The translations under genes and the position numbers were made by a program. From Chthonomonas sp. UBA2017 (GTDB taxonomy: Bacteria > Armatimonadota > Fimbriimonadia > Fimbriimonadales > Fimbriimonadaceae), in NCBI GenBank assembly GCA_002335425.1, contig DDCB01000017.1, positions 128,340 to 192,339 of the forward strand: a stretch of DNA of 64,000 nucleotides, in the 5' to 3' direction. Of the stretch, positions 63,998 through 64,000 are shown one piece after another (positions within the stretch are counted from its first letter, which is position 1; every line of letters starts with the position of its first letter). The notes under the pieces were generated by a model. The model did not search any database and was not told the DNA's origin. It saw only the letters and a list, made by a program, of their open reading frames with translations.

Positions 63998-64000
63998 AGA

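Overview
The window is bacterial chromosomal DNA, about 55-58% G+C, densely coding, from a Gram-negative-type (diderm) organism: it has an LptC/LptA-like protein, many lipoproteins with lipobox signals, a secreted tricorn-type protease and a type IV pilin-like prepilin. The mix of families (SPINDLY-type O-GlcNAc transferases, PD40/WD40 propellers, carboxypeptidase-regulatory lipoproteins, a J-domain/WD40 fusion) reminds me of Armatimonadota, but that is a guess. A selenocysteine tRNA shows that the organism probably decodes UGA as Sec somewhere in its genome. Several promoters sit so close to start codons that the mRNAs look leaderless.

Region 1 (1-17.7 kb) is core genome: the end of fmt, a membrane-anchored PD40 propeller, a SpoIIM-family protein, a small low-G+C cassette of a prepilin and two unknown genes flanked by an exact 52-bp repeat of the end of the tricorn protease gene, then tricorn protease, metG, a PAS-GGDEF diguanylate cyclase, prpB, a TPR glycosyltransferase and sbcD-sbcC. 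Region 2 (17.7-21.4 kb) is tRNA-Sec and a four-gene zinc/manganese ABC importer operon with a palindromic candidate operator. Region 3 (21.4-34.7 kb) holds a second TPR glycosyltransferase, a SLC13-type transporter, the J-domain/WD40 fusion and an overlapping four-gene operon of two carboxypeptidase-like lipoproteins, a large secreted protein and an LptC/LptA-like protein.

Region 4 (34.9-42.8 kb) is a polymorphic-toxin locus. A complete 1311-residue Rhs protein ends in an HNH-like nuclease tip followed by a candidate immunity gene. It is followed by an orphan Rhs tip with a GIY-YIG-like nuclease and its own candidate immunity gene, and then by a decayed third Rhs fragment. Region 5 (42.9-47.6 kb) returns to core genome: an AAA+ ATPase, an alpha/beta hydrolase, gapA with a clear terminator, an FtsB-like protein and tRNA-Arg(CCU).

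Region 6 (47.6 kb to the window end) is an integrative element inserted at the 3' end of tRNA-Arg. It starts with a tyrosine integrase preceded by four GAGAGACC sites, and carries a small excisionase-like protein, a zinc-ribbon/membrane-protein pair and a nearly continuous defence operon: hsdM, hsdS, a KilA-N protein, a GmrSD-type DUF262/DUF1524 nuclease, hsdR, a PD-(D/E)xK-like protein and a Ski2-like helicase. As read here, hsdR has a one-base frameshift and an in-frame amber codon, and the helicase stops before its second RecA domain. The nuclease/helicase pair at the end is the best candidate for an undescribed defence module.
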